Assembly (NCBI GenBank): GCA_905478195.1
Contig: CAJQHM010000011.1
Coordinates: 1-32,199, forward strand
Length of the DNA stretch: 32,199 nucleotides
Direction: 5' to 3'
Origin: an uncultured Pseudomonadales bacterium
GTDB taxonomy: Bacteria > Pseudomonadota > Gammaproteobacteria > Pseudomonadales > Pseudohongiellaceae
The notes under the pieces are model-generated. The model did no database searches and had not been told where the DNA came from. It saw only the letters and a list, made by a program, of their open reading frames with translations. Each line of letters begins with the position of its first letter. The stretch's first letter is position 1. A program made the position numbers and the translations under genes. Shown here one piece after another: positions 17,021 to 25,865 of the stretch.

Positions 17021-18469
17021 ATGTACATCAGCTTGTTAAAAAAATCCCTTTTCCTATTGCTCTGGGCGACTATTCCCACTGTACTGTCGGCTCAGCCTGC
17101 CCTGCCAAGCTTGGGAGATCGCATCTCTGGCACGGTTTCGCTTGAGCAGGAATATGCCATGGGCCAGCAATTTCTGAGCAGCATTCGTCGCAGCGCGCCT
17201 ACTATTTCGGACCCCCTACTGAACACCTATCTGGAAAACGTCACCTACAAGCTCGCTTCTCGCAGCCAGCTAAAGGATCACCGGCTCTCATTTGTGATCA
17301 TCGATAGCGAGGCGCTCAACGCCTTCGCCGCTCCCGGCGGCATTATCGGCGTAAATACCGGCCTGTTCCTGAACGCTCAAACCGAGGCAGAGTTCGCCTC
17401 GGTAATGGCACACGAGATCGCTCATGTCAGTCAGCGTCACTTTGCCCGCGGCATAGATGAAGCACAGGCAGGCAAGATACCGCAGATAGCGACACTATTG
17501 GCCAGCGTAATCATCATGGCCACCTCCGATGCGAGTCACGGCACCGCGGCGGCAGCCGCAGCTCAGGGCCGCGCACTGGAGAATCAACTGCGCTTCAGTA
17601 GAAGCAACGAGACAGAGGCTGATAGAGTGGGTCAGGATACGATGTTCAATGCGGGTTTCGACCCCGACGGCATGTCCACGCTCTTCGAAAGACTTATGGC
17701 GATCAATCGGTTCGGCCGCCGCCCACCCGAGTTCCTGCTCTCCCACCCCCTGACCGAGTCACGCATCTCTGGCAGTCGAGGCAGAGCCGCGCGCTATCCG
17801 CGACAGCAGTACTCGCCTAACCTCGAGTATCAGATCGTTCGCGCTCGTGTACTGGGTTTCTATGCCCCGAATAAGGCAGATCTAGTTCTCGAGTTTGAAA
17901 GACGCCTGGAGCTGAGCAGCAGCGACTTCACGCGGGATGCGAACCGCTATGGGCTAGCGATCGCCTACAACGAGAACGAGCAATACGCATTGGCTAGCGC
18001 CACACTGGCACCCCTACTCGATAAAGACCCCAACCGGATAAGCTATGTGGTGACTCAGGCCGAGATACTTACGCAGCAGAATGAGCCAGGCCAGGCCATT
18101 GACTTCCTGCAGCGCCACCTGGCAATAAATCCCGGTAATCATGCTCTCACCATGGCCCATGTAGACGCGCTGATCGAGGCACGCTCCTATAATGCCGCCG
18201 CGGAAATCATGGAGCGACTGAGTATGGACAGACCCAATGATGTACAACTCTGGTATCAGCTAGCCGAGACTCAGGGCCAGGCCGGGAATATCAGCAAAGT
18301 ACATCAGGCTAGAGCCGAATACTTTCGGCTGATTGCCGATTTCCAGCGCGCACGACAACAGTTACAGCTGGCATTAAAGATCGAGAGCGATAACGGGGCA
18401 GCACCTGCGGAAGAGGCTCGCCTGAGACAGAAGATTCAAGAGATCGAAAACATGCAGCGCAACGCATAA
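17021..18469 (+). CDS. bepA: Periplasmic M48 metalloprotease/chaperone BepA
   Basis: BepA helps LptD and other barrels assemble at the BAM complex and degrades stalled ones. I place the start at the Met opening a signal peptide (FLLLWATIPTVLSA, cleaved after Ala24), giving 482 residues, close to E. coli's 487; an open frame extends 76 codons upstream but looks non-coding and overlaps the divergent gene. The zinc site is HEIAH (131-135) with Glu199 in NETEADRVG. The region around LLSHPLTESRISG contains the family's regulatory His. From about residue 255 on, TPR repeats fill the C-terminus. It converges on nadA. Confidence 0.92.
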   Translation: MYISLLKKSLFLLLWATIPTVLSAQPALPSLGDRISGTVSLEQEYAMGQQFLSSIRRSAPTISDPLLNTYLENVTYKLASRSQLKDHRLSFVIIDSEALNAFAAPGGIIGVNTGLFLNAQTEAEFASVMAHEIAHVSQRHFARGIDEAQAGKIPQIATLLASVIIMATSDASHGTAAAAAAQGRALENQLRFSRSNETEADRVGQDTMFNAGFDPDGMSTLFERLMAINRFGRRPPEFLLSHPLTESRISGSRGRAARYPRQQYSPNLEYQIVRARVLGFYAPNKADLVLEFERRLELSSSDFTRDANRYGLAIAYNENEQYALASATLAPLLDKDPNRISYVVTQAEILTQQNEPGQAIDFLQRHLAINPGNHALTMAHVDALIEARSYNAAAEIMERLSMDRPNDVQLWYQLAETQGQAGNISKVHQARAEYFRLIADFQRARQQLQLALKIESDNGAAPAEEARLRQKIQEIENMQRNA

Positions 18470-18498
18470 AGCTCCTCACCCATGACTTAGGAGTGAAC

Positions 18499-19590
18499 TT
18501 AGGCCTTACCTCTAACCTTAAGCTGGTTGTTGGCGGCGAAGTCCAACATCCTCTGCAGCGGTATCATGGCAGCAGCCGCGAGTTGCGAATCCACTTCTAC
18601 TCTATTGCTATTGTCTTGCAGAGAACTGTACAGGCTCTCCAGTGAGTTCATACCCATCCACGGGCAGTTTGCACAACTTCTGCAGGTTGCATCGTTTCCC
18701 GCCGTCGGTGCGATGATAAATTTTTTGCCTGGTGCCATCTGCTGTAATTTATGGAATATGCCCTGATCGGTAGCGACGATGATTTCTTTCTTGGTCGATT
18801 GCTTGGCGGCATTAATGATCTGTGTCGTGGAGCCAATGACGTCCGCAACTTCGAGCACGGCGCTGGGGGATTCTGGATGCGCGAGGATAGCGGCATCGGG
18901 ATACAACTTCCGCATATCCGCAAGGCCCCGCGCCTTAAACTCTTCATGCACTATGCAGGCAGCATCCCACAGCAACATGTCGGCGCCCGTAGTCTTCTGA
19001 ATATAGGAGCCAAGATGCTTGTCCGGCGCCCACAGCACTTTCTTACCCTGTTCCATCAAGTGCTCGACTACATCCAGCGCAATGCTGGAGGTAACGACCC
19101 AATCCGCACGGGCCTTCACAGCCGCCGATGTATTCGCATAGACCACAACGGTACGATCCGGGTGCTTATCGCAGAAAGCCGAAAACTTGTCTATTGGGCA
19201 GGCGATATCCAGAGAGCAAGTCGCCTCCAGCGTAGGCATTATTACGGTTTTCTCGGGGCTTAGAATCTTTGCCGACTCGCCCATGAATTTCACGCCGGCG
19301 ACAATTAGAATCTCGGCATCGCAGTCTCTGCCGAAGCGCGCCATCTCCAGACTATCCCCTACAAAACCACCGGTCTCTTCGGCAAGATCCTGCAACACCG
19401 AGTCGGTGTAATAGTGGGCAACAAGCCGCGCCTTCTTCTGCCGCATCAACTGTGTGATTTTTCTTTTATAGCTTTCCTGAGTCTGTGCATCTAGGACAGC
19501 AGGACGCACAGCGCGATCGAGATACTCACGCACGAGTGCAGTGTCAGCCGCTAGCTGTTCAGAATTTTCACTGGAGATCACTTGATTCAT
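18499..19590 (-). CDS. nadA: Quinolinate synthase A
   Basis: NadA condenses iminoaspartate with dihydroxyacetone phosphate to quinolinate for NAD synthesis, using a [4Fe-4S] cluster. The 363 residues carry cluster cysteines in [24 protein letters not shown] and [13 protein letters not shown], and the substrate-binding blocks VAHYYTD and [13 protein letters not shown] start at the ATG (19590); a GTG two codons earlier is also open. A TATAAT box lies about 110 bases upstream, with a palindrome overlapping the promoter. Confidence 0.96.
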   Translation of the reverse strand: MNQVISSENSEQLAADTALVREYLDRAVRPAVLDAQTQESYKRKITQLMRQKKARLVAHYYTDSVLQDLAEETGGFVGDSLEMARFGRDCDAEILIVAGVKFMGESAKILSPEKTVIMPTLEATCSLDIACPIDKFSAFCDKHPDRTVVVYANTSAAVKARADWVVTSSIALDVVEHLMEQGKKVLWAPDKHLGSYIQKTTGADMLLWDAACIVHEEFKARGLADMRKLYPDAAILAHPESPSAVLEVADVIGSTTQIINAAKQSTKKEIIVATDQGIFHKLQQMAPGKKFIIAPTAGNDATCRSCANCPWMGMNSLESLYSSLQDNSNRVEVDSQLAAAAMIPLQRMLDFAANNQLKVRGKA

Positions 19591-19698
19591 ACCCACTAAC
19601 TACGCGAAGCAAAGAGATTCAGTTTATCACAGGCTTTCTTGCGAGTACTCATTTACGCGGGCTCTAAGGACTGGGGGCAGCAGTCCGAATGGGTTCAA

Positions 19699-19729
19699 AT
19701 TATAGCGACTGATGATAAGCATCAGGCAA
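19699..19729 (-). promoter_or_regulatory. nadA promoter with overlapping palindrome
   Basis: On the minus strand a perfect -10 TATAAT (19704-19699) is preceded by TTGCCT (19729-19724) at a 19-nt spacing. Inside the spacer, CTGATG, five bases, CATCAG (19709-19725) form a 6-bp inverted repeat placed where a repressor would block polymerase. The regulator is unknown. Confidence 0.45.
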
Positions 19730-19754
19730 TTACTAAATAGTTACATCGCGGGAA

Positions 19755-19900
19755 AAATTGGGGGCTGCGGGCTTGGCAACGGCTAAATTTGTCGAAAAGA
19801 AAATGGTAGGGTCTGCGACTTTAGAAACGGGCCAAAATGTCACAAAGCTAAAAGGGTGGGGTCTGCGACTTTAGAAACTGGCCAAAGTATCACAAGGGGA
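19755..19900 (-). repeat. Three degenerate ~50-bp tandem repeats downstream of tRNA-Lys
   Basis: Units 19801-19850 and 19851-19900 match at about 42 of 50 positions, sharing GGGTCTGCGACTTTAGAAAC and then GGCC and TCACAA. A third, more diverged unit (19755-19799) shares CTGCG, AACGG, and a TGTC followed by AAAG. The tRNA-Lys 3' end falls in the same phase: 19899-19911 reads GAAAATGGTGGGG, against GAAAATGGTAGGG exactly 100 bases earlier. Thus each unit begins with something like a decayed copy of the tRNA 3' terminus including CCA. Confidence 0.7.
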
Positions 19901-19903
19901 AAA

Positions 19904-19979
19904 TGGTGGGGCGTGTGCGACTCGAACGCACGACCAATTGGTTAAAAGCCAACTGCTCTACCGACTGAGCTAACGCCCC
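19904..19979 (-). tRNA. tRNA-Lys (TTT anticodon)
   Basis: Minus-strand cloverleaf with acceptor GGGGCGT paired to ACGCCCC, discriminator A and encoded CCA. The anticodon loop CTTTTAA gives TTT (lysine). The position between queC and nadA matches the Pseudomonas order. Its wobble uridine is the known target of MnmC, also encoded in this window. Confidence 0.97.
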
Positions 19980-19993
19980 AATGAGAGGGCGTC

Positions 19994-20021
19994 ATAGTAC
20001 TATCAAAATAAAAAAAGACAA
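19994..20021 (-). promoter_or_regulatory. Promoter for tRNA-Lys
   Basis: On the minus strand TTGTCT (20021-20016), a 16-nt A/T-rich spacer, and TACTAT (19999-19994) lie 14 bases before the tRNA. The discriminator GACGCCC is G+C rich, as in the tRNA-Val unit. An upstream GGCA/TGCC hairpin (about 20033-20045) could help end queC transcription. Confidence 0.55.
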
Positions 20022-20062
20022 GTCATCACAGGCATTTTTTGCCTTGAAACGATCGATTCTCA

Positions 20063-20746
20063 CTATTGATAACGGGTCGGGTCCTCTACTGCGGCATTTT
20101 CGAAGCCCTTACGTCGAAAACGACAGCTATCGCACTGACCACAAGCATAACCCTTAGCATCCGCCTGATAGCAAGATACTGTCACCGCGTAGTCAACATT
20201 CAAGTCTGCACCAGTCATTATAATCTCAGCCTTACTCAAATCGATCAGGGGCGTTTCGAGGCTGATTACCCTGCCTTCTACCCCAGCCTTGGTTGCCAGA
20301 TTAACTAGGGATTGAAATGCCGCTATATACTCCGGTCTGCAGTCCGGATAGCCCGAATAGTCCAGAGCATTTACGCCGATAAATATTGCCTCGGCATCAA
20401 CCACCTCGGCCCAAGCCAGGGCATAGGATAAAAATATGGTGTTTCTGGCAGGCACATAGGTGACGGGTATCCCTTCCGACTCCTGCTCTGGCACCGAGAT
20501 ATCCGTATCGGTTAAAGCGGAACCGCCAATTGTTCCCATGTTTATATCGATGATTTTGTGATCGACAACCTTCGCACTGGCCGCGACGCGCCTGGCCGCG
20601 TCGAGTTCACTAGCGGATCTCTGCCCATAGTCAAAGCTAAGGGCATAGCAATCGAAACCACGGTCCACGGCAATTGCCAGACAGGTTGCCGAATCCAGCC
20701 CTCCAGAGACCAGGACTATCGCTCTCTTGTTCGTTGTTGATGTCAT
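20063..20746 (-). CDS. queC: 7-cyano-7-deazaguanine (preQ0) synthase QueC
   Basis: QueC uses ATP and ammonia to turn 7-carboxy-7-deazaguanine into preQ0, the queuosine precursor. The 227 residues have the ATP-pyrophosphatase loop [10 protein letters not shown] near the N-terminus, FDYGQR, and a C-terminal zinc knuckle built from the Cys of VSCYQ and the three in CGQCDSC. It follows queE by 84 bases at the far end of the tol-pal cluster, as in Pseudomonas. Confidence 0.96.
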   Translation of the reverse strand: MTSTTNKRAIVLVSGGLDSATCLAIAVDRGFDCYALSFDYGQRSASELDAARRVAASAKVVDHKIIDINMGTIGGSALTDTDISVPEQESEGIPVTYVPARNTIFLSYALAWAEVVDAEAIFIGVNALDYSGYPDCRPEYIAAFQSLVNLATKAGVEGRVISLETPLIDLSKAEIIMTGADLNVDYAVTVSCYQADAKGYACGQCDSCRFRRKGFENAAVEDPTRYQ

Positions 20747-20830
20747 AATTGTTATCTGGCTATTTGTTGAAGTATTTATTCAGCTACTTACTTGGCTGTT
20801 TCTATAGCGCCTTGTTTCATTGTTTATTGG

Positions 20831-21484
20831 CTACTTACCGGCGACCGAACCCCAGATCTGCTTATGCAATTGCATCTGCATTCGAATCTTTAATTTATCT
20901 CTAAGAATCCATTCGGCGAGCTGTGCCGGCTCTATCTCTTCAAAAGATGGCGAGAACAGAATTTCATTCACTCGACTCGCCAGATCATACTGATCCAGTT
21001 TCGCTTTTGACCACTGGTAGTCTTTCTCGTCACAGATAACAAACTTCACCTGGTCAATCGCTTTCAGGTGGGCAATATTTTCATAACGGTTCTTATCTGA
21101 CTCATTGGACGCCGGTGTCTTCAGATCCATGACGATCGATACACGCTTGTCCACCTGCTCTATTGGCATGGCACCGCTGGTCTCTAATGATACCTGATAG
21201 CCTTCGTCACTAAGTCGCTGCAATAAGGGTAGACAGTTAGGCTGGGCCAGAGGCTCGCCACCGGTTACCGTTACGTAGTCACAGGCAAACTCTGCCAGCG
21301 CTGCACTTATGGCATCCAGCTCCATAAGTTCGCCGCCCTCGAAGGCATAGGCTGTATCACAATATTGGCAGCGCAGAGGACAGCCCGTCAGGCGAATAAA
21401 CACTGTCGGTATTCCTACTGTTCGGGACTCACCTTGCAGAGAATGAAATATCTCAGTAATTCGTAGTGTGCTAGCGGATGCCAT
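20831..21484 (-). CDS. queE: 7-carboxy-7-deazaguanine synthase QueE
   Basis: A radical-SAM enzyme that rearranges the QueD product to 7-carboxy-7-deazaguanine. The 217-residue protein has SLQGES near residue 15, cluster cysteines at 35, 39 and 42 (CPLRCQYC, the CX3CX2C spacing rather than the longer E. coli type), and TVTGGEPLAQP for SAM. It lies between cpoB and queC on the same strand, 134 bases after cpoB. Confidence 0.95.
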   Translation of the reverse strand: MASASTLRITEIFHSLQGESRTVGIPTVFIRLTGCPLRCQYCDTAYAFEGGELMELDAISAALAEFACDYVTVTGGEPLAQPNCLPLLQRLSDEGYQVSLETSGAMPIEQVDKRVSIVMDLKTPASNESDKNRYENIAHLKAIDQVKFVICDEKDYQWSKAKLDQYDLASRVNEILFSPSFEEIEPAQLAEWILRDKLKIRMQMQLHKQIWGSVAGK

Positions 21485-21618
21485 TGACTGTTGTCTCTAT
21501 AATATTGATGACGGTATCGATAACGCTATGGCATTGAGCGAAGAAACAGCTCTTAGTCGAGTATCTGGGGGTTTCTAGCTTCTGTTACTTCTTCTGTATG
21601 AGTTGAATGCTAATTCGT

Positions 21619-22542
21619 TCAATCGAGCGATAGCAGTCGAGTATCGGCCAAGTTGGCGACACCGGTATTTGGAAACCTTCTCTTAATGTCATTCAGCAGC
21701 GCTCGCGCCTGGGAATTATTGCCCATTCCCTCGTACGCGAGTGCAAGTCCATACATGGCATCTGGCAGCTTCGCGACATCCTGCGGTCCATTCACAATAA
21801 TTTCATAAGACTCTACAGCTTCGTTGTAGCGATTCAGATAGAGGTAGGCCTGCCCTTTCCAGTAATGGGCATTGGTGACAAATCTACCGCTGGGGTAAAT
21901 GCTTAGATACTGATCAAATTCGGCTATCGATAAGTCGAAGTTGCTCTTAATCACCGAGTCATAGGCCATCTGATACAGCTGCTGCTCACTAAGAATAGCT
22001 GGCTCCAGGGTTCCGCGACCGATGTTGCGAGTTGCTGGGGCTCTAGGCGCTGCGCTAGTGGGTGGCTGTGCTGCCGGGCTAGACCCTGTGCGCGGGCTCG
22101 AAATTGGTCGCTGATTTAGTGCGGGTGTATTGCTCGCGACTGGAGGTGCAGCTGCGGCATTGCCAGCATCGGAAGTGCGAGTAGCGACGCCAGGCACACT
22201 CGCTGCTGCCCCGGATTCCAGACCACTCAGCCTATCGTCGACATTTGTGTAACGACTGAGCGAGTCTCGCTGCATCTTCCGTAATTCGAAACTCTGCTCT
22301 TCGACCATCGCTCGCAACGATTGCACCTCAGATTGCAGATCGCGTATCTGATCGAGCAAAAGTGACAATGCGTCGTTGTTAGAATTGCTCGGTGCGGAGC
22401 TGACTGAACGAGACTGTCCAGGAGTGAAGGGTTGAGATTCGACTACTGAACCAACCCCTTGGGCCGCAACTGTGGAACTAAGCAAGCTGGCAACCAAGAC
22501 AACAGGTAGCTTACACGTTACAGCCTTCAGGATGTGATTCAT
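21619..22542 (-). CDS. cpoB: Cell division coordinator CpoB (YbgF)
   Basis: CpoB is a periplasmic protein linking Tol-Pal constriction to peptidoglycan synthesis through TolA and PBP1B. The 307 residues comprise a signal peptide (to about Ala27), a trimerising coiled coil (~52-105, ALSLLLDQIRDLQSEVQSLR), a long Ala/Pro/Ser/Thr linker (~110-180) and C-terminal TPR repeats (~185-300; YQMAYDSVIKSNFDLSIAEF, then a unit with YLYLNRYNEAVESYE). The last gene of the tol-pal set, 28 bases after pal. No good Shine-Dalgarno is visible. Confidence 0.94.
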   Translation of the reverse strand: MNHILKAVTCKLPVVLVASLLSSTVAAQGVGSVVESQPFTPGQSRSVSSAPSNSNNDALSLLLDQIRDLQSEVQSLRAMVEEQSFELRKMQRDSLSRYTNVDDRLSGLESGAAASVPGVATRTSDAGNAAAAPPVASNTPALNQRPISSPRTGSSPAAQPPTSAAPRAPATRNIGRGTLEPAILSEQQLYQMAYDSVIKSNFDLSIAEFDQYLSIYPSGRFVTNAHYWKGQAYLYLNRYNEAVESYEIIVNGPQDVAKLPDAMYGLALAYEGMGNNSQARALLNDIKRRFPNTGVANLADTRLLSLD

Positions 22543-22570
22543 AGTGTATTAATACCACGTTAGTTAATGC

Positions 22571-23116
22571 TTATCGGGCGACAACTTCTACGCGACGGTT
22601 GCGGCTGTAAGCGTTTTCGCTTTGGCCTTGTTGCGCTGGTCGCTCTTCGCCGTAACTCACCACTTCGATCTGAGAACGCGAAGCGCCATTCACGATGAGG
22701 TAGTTAAGCACGCTGTTAGCACGACGCTCACCCAAGGCCAGGTTGTATTCACGTGTACCACGCTCGTCTGCATGGCCTTCGAGTCGAATTCTCTTGCTGG
22801 AATTAGCAGCAAGATCTCGCGCATGGAATGACAGGGTTTCACGGTCTGCCGCTTTGAACTCTGCAATGTCGAAGTCAAAGTAAAACACGGTCTGACGAAG
22901 TGCGTTCTGCGCTCGAATCTCTTCTTGAGTCAGCTGACCAGATGTAGACCCCGGGTTAGTGCGCGCTGTGCTTCCGCTGGAAGAGCTGCTTGAAGAACCT
23001 TCACTACCCATGGCGCCACTTTCATCGGTGTCACCACTCGAGCTACATGCTACCAAGGCAAATAAAGAGAACGCCATCAGGCCCATTTTTATTGTTTGTA
23101 TGCTTTGCTTTGTCAC
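22571..23116 (-). CDS. pal: Peptidoglycan-associated lipoprotein Pal
   Basis: Pal anchors the outer membrane to peptidoglycan and is moved to the septum by TolQRA. The start is GTG, backed by a strong GGAGGA eight bases upstream. The signal peptide ends LVAC with Cys24 lipidated, followed by a Ser/Gly-rich linker. The OmpA-like domain (~75-181) has FYFDFD, the diaminopimelate-binding Asp and Arg in GHADERGTREYNLALGERRA, and the closing NRRVEVV. It follows tolB by 66 bases. Confidence 0.96.
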   Translation of the reverse strand: MTKQSIQTIKMGLMAFSLFALVACSSSGDTDESGAMGSEGSSSSSSSGSTARTNPGSTSGQLTQEEIRAQNALRQTVFYFDFDIAEFKAADRETLSFHARDLAANSSKRIRLEGHADERGTREYNLALGERRANSVLNYLIVNGASRSQIEVVSYGEERPAQQGQSENAYSRNRRVEVVAR

Positions 23117-23182
23117 TCTTTGAGTCCTCCAAAGACTTAAATCATTGTCTAAAAATCTACGGTTTTACTGCAATCTAGCGGT

Positions 23183-24505
23183 TTAATTTAGGAACGGAGA
23201 CCAGGCTGGCTCCCGCACATCACCCTGCGTGGATGGTAAACGGAACTTTACTGTTCCGTCAATGGATACGGCATCTAGCACCCCTCTTCCATTGAACTTC
23301 GTGCCATACATTATCATGCTGCCGTTTGGTGCAACACTGGGTGATTCGTCTAGTGAGGTGCTGGTCAGGGTAATTATCCTCAGGGTTTCGATATTCAGCA
23401 CCGCAATCTGATAATTCGGGTCTTGTCGCGTCTCGCGGCGTACGTGAACGAGGTTTACGCCATCCGGCAAGAATTGGGCGTTAAGACACTGAAAACAGTC
23501 ATAAGTTAGCCGCTCGACATCGAAGGAGCTGGCTCCCAACTCGATCTGATAGATCTGCGGCTGCCCGGTTCGCTCCGACATAAATACTATAGATCTACTA
23601 TCGGCAGTCCAGCTCGGTTCCGTATCGATCAATGGGTGGTCTGTCACCTGGATAAGCTGATTGGTGGTGAGATCCTGCACATAGATATCGGGGCTTCCGT
23701 CCTTCGATAACACCATTGCCAGCTTGGTGCCATCGGGCGACCACTCCGGCGAACTGTTCAGGTTCGGATAATTGGTTATCTGGCGCCGGTCGCCGGTAGC
23801 AATATTCTGAATATAGATACGCGGCAGATCGGTCTCGAAAGAGACATAGGCCACATCGCGTCCCGTTGGTGACCAACTGGGCGACATAATGGGCTCGACC
23901 GACTCCAGCAGAACCTGGGCTCGCTGGCCATCATAGTCAGATTTCTCGAGGCGGAAATAAGTCAGCTCCGGATTTACATACTCCGCAACCACGTACATTA
24001 TCTCGGTGGTAAAGGCGCCACGTGTCCCGGTAACCTGTTCGAAAACAACGTTGCTGATCTCATGGGCAATATCGCGAAGCTGAGTCACGCTCCCGGTTAG
24101 AACCTCGCCCGCTAGCTTGATCTCACGATTGATATCGAAGAACTCATACTGAACCTGAACCAGTTGGCTGCCGGGTGCTCTGTCTATCTTACCAACCAAC
24201 AGATAGTCCTGAGCCAGGATGCGCCAATCGCGGTAGTACACCTGACTCTCGTCGCTGGGCAGGCTGAGCATATTCGATCTGGACAGCGCTAGAAACTCAC
24301 CAACCTGCTCCAGGTCATTCATTACGATCTGCGATACATCTTCACTGAGCACGCCAGTGCCCTGCCAGGAAAATGGCACGACCGCGATTGGAATAGGATT
24401 ATCCACCCCCTGGGTAATCTGAATGCTCAATTCAGCGCTAGCGGCTATCGACCACAGGCAAAGCGTGCCCGCCAGGAAACTATGTAATGCTTTGCTTAAG
24501 TTCAA
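23183..24505 (-). CDS. tolB: Tol-Pal system protein TolB
   Basis: TolB is a periplasmic beta-propeller that binds Pal and TolA. It starts with TTG overlapping the tolA stop (TTGA), with GAGGA nine bases before; no ATG exists before the signal peptide (MNLSKALHSFLAGTLCLW, cleaved near Ala24). The N-terminal domain runs to about residue 160. Then six-blade propeller repeats follow (SPSWSPTGRDVAYVS, SSPEWSPDGTKLAMV, TEPSWTADSRSIVFM and others). One blade has an unusual Cys pair in YDCFQC. The 440-residue length is normal. Confidence 0.96.
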   Translation of the reverse strand: MNLSKALHSFLAGTLCLWSIAASAELSIQITQGVDNPIPIAVVPFSWQGTGVLSEDVSQIVMNDLEQVGEFLALSRSNMLSLPSDESQVYYRDWRILAQDYLLVGKIDRAPGSQLVQVQYEFFDINREIKLAGEVLTGSVTQLRDIAHEISNVVFEQVTGTRGAFTTEIMYVVAEYVNPELTYFRLEKSDYDGQRAQVLLESVEPIMSPSWSPTGRDVAYVSFETDLPRIYIQNIATGDRRQITNYPNLNSSPEWSPDGTKLAMVLSKDGSPDIYVQDLTTNQLIQVTDHPLIDTEPSWTADSRSIVFMSERTGQPQIYQIELGASSFDVERLTYDCFQCLNAQFLPDGVNLVHVRRETRQDPNYQIAVLNIETLRIITLTSTSLDESPSVAPNGSMIMYGTKFNGRGVLDAVSIDGTVKFRLPSTQGDVREPAWSPFLN

Positions 24506-25356
24506 TTCAGTAAATCCTCGGGTTCGAATATCAGTGAGAGAGACCTGAAATTCTCATTAAATACATTAATCGGCAAGGCCTGCAGTTCTCTGAATGGCGC
24601 TGCGCCATAAACCGCGTTTTCCGCCGATCTGTCGAATGCCGGGTCGCCGCTGGACTGGGTAACGCTGACATCTACCAGCTCGCCAGTGGGTAGCAGCCTC
24701 ATCTGCAAGATTGCCCGCATGCCGTTTCTGGCACTGGGCGGTCTCGACCAGCTTTCCTGCACAAGTTGTTGAATCAGTGCCGTACCACTCTGCACCATTT
24801 CGAATTCTGAGCTGGCAAGCTCCGCGGCTGCCGCATCTGCTGCCTCACGCTCGCGCTGCCTTTCTCGGTCACGAACCTCTTGCTGTCGCTGCGCCTCGGC
24901 TAACTCACGCTGGCGGCGCTGTTCTTCAGCCCGTGCTTCCTGCTCGCGCTGTAATTGCTCCGCGTCCATACGTTCCTTCTCCTGACGCTGGCGCAGGGAA
25001 GCTAATTCTCGCGCCTTCCTCTGCTCTTCCGCCCTCGCCTGCTCTTCTGCCTGCGCTTGTTCCTGTCTCTGACGCTCGGCCTCGGCGGCGCGCTGTGCCT
25101 GCTCCTGCTCCCTAACTCTTTGCTGTTGTTGCTGCTGTTGCCGCTCCAGGCGAACTCGCTCGTTTGCCACCTGTGGGTTTTCCTGCACCAACAAGGCCTT
25201 CACTACGGTGGGCTGCACAAGCTCCATGACATCCGCACTACGACTGCTCTGCAGAAACAAGAGCAAAGCCAGTATCGCGCTGTGAAAAGTCACGGCAACA
25301 GCTACCGACAGTGGGTAGCCGTTGTAGATCACAACATTGTTAAAAGTATCTTTCAT
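24502..25356 (-). CDS. tolA: Tol-Pal system protein TolA
   Basis: TolA links the inner-membrane TolQR motor to Pal-TolB. Residues 15-36 are the membrane helix (with His25, matching the conserved SH-type motif region). Residues 62-180 form a long charged coiled coil rich in Q, E, R and A, including a run of seven Gln at 73-79. Residues ~190-284 are the C-terminal domain that contacts partners (LIQQLVQESWSRPP, MRLLPTGELVDVSVTQSSG). The 284-residue length is short compared with E. coli (421) because the middle domain is short. The stop overlaps the tolB start. Confidence 0.94.
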   Translation of the reverse strand: MKDTFNNVVIYNGYPLSVAVAVTFHSAILALLLFLQSSRSADVMELVQPTVVKALLVQENPQVANERVRLERQQQQQQQRVREQEQAQRAAEAERQRQEQAQAEEQARAEEQRKARELASLRQRQEKERMDAEQLQREQEARAEEQRRQRELAEAQRQQEVRDRERQREREAADAAAAELASSEFEMVQSGTALIQQLVQESWSRPPSARNGMRAILQMRLLPTGELVDVSVTQSSGDPAFDRSAENAVYGAAPFRELQALPINVFNENFRSLSLIFEPEDLLN

Positions 25357-25380
25357 CAGAGTGTATCTACGCGCACTGCG

Positions 25381-25821
25381 CTAGTTATCACCCAGAGGCT
25401 GTGTAATAAAATTGGGATTCGCAACCCCCGCCGCCTGTAGGGTCGTAATTAAATTTACCATCGCTCCCCAACCCGCCTCGGTATCACCCTCAACCAAGAC
25501 CTGTATAGTCGGGTTCGTAGTGGTGATGATAGCAACCTGGGCGCCAAGGGTTTCCAGCGTGACAGACTGTCTATCCTCCCCCGTCGCGCCAACGCTGATG
25601 AAGTATTCACCCTCTGCAGTCAGAGACACCACCAGAGTTTCCAGATTTTCATCGATAGCCAGGGGCTCGTTATTCGCCTCTGGCAGCTCTACCTCTATGC
25701 CCTGATTCAAAAGTGGCGCCGTCACCATAAACACAACGAGCAATACCAACATCACATCGATAAAAGGCACGACGTTAATTTCGCCCATTGGTTTCCGCTT
25801 CTTGCGGACAATTGTTTCCAT
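25381..25821 (-). CDS. tolR: Tol-Pal system protein TolR
   Basis: TolR forms the proton-driven motor with TolQ and binds peptidoglycan. The 146 residues have a basic N-terminus, one membrane helix (17-38) with the proton-path Asp22 in VVPFIDVMLVLLVVF, and a periplasmic ExbD/TolR domain. It sits between tolQ (44-base gap) and tolA (24-base gap) on the same strand. Confidence 0.95.
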   Translation of the reverse strand: METIVRKKRKPMGEINVVPFIDVMLVLLVVFMVTAPLLNQGIEVELPEANNEPLAIDENLETLVVSLTAEGEYFISVGATGEDRQSVTLETLGAQVAIITTTNPTIQVLVEGDTEAGWGAMVNLITTLQAAGVANPNFITQPLGDN

Positions 25822-25865
25822 CGATCAAGCCTATTCAGTTACGCGCTTACTAACTCTGTCTTTTC

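Larger units (their letters stand above)
19597..19903. other. Gene-free stretch between nadA and tRNA-Lys
   Basis: No coding frame with a recognisable product is present on either strand. The stretch holds the predicted nadA promoter with its palindrome, and the ~50-bp repeat ladder that abuts the tRNA 3' end. I see no good intrinsic terminator for tRNA-Lys. Confidence 0.7.

Noticed and set aside
18751-19263. 170-codon frame opposite nadA
   Set aside because: Antisense to conserved nadA, with no known motif; a shadow.
24711-25115. Pro/Ala/Leu-rich frame opposite tolA
   Set aside because: It is the reverse reading of the Gln/Glu/Arg/Ala coiled coil; composition follows from tolA codons.
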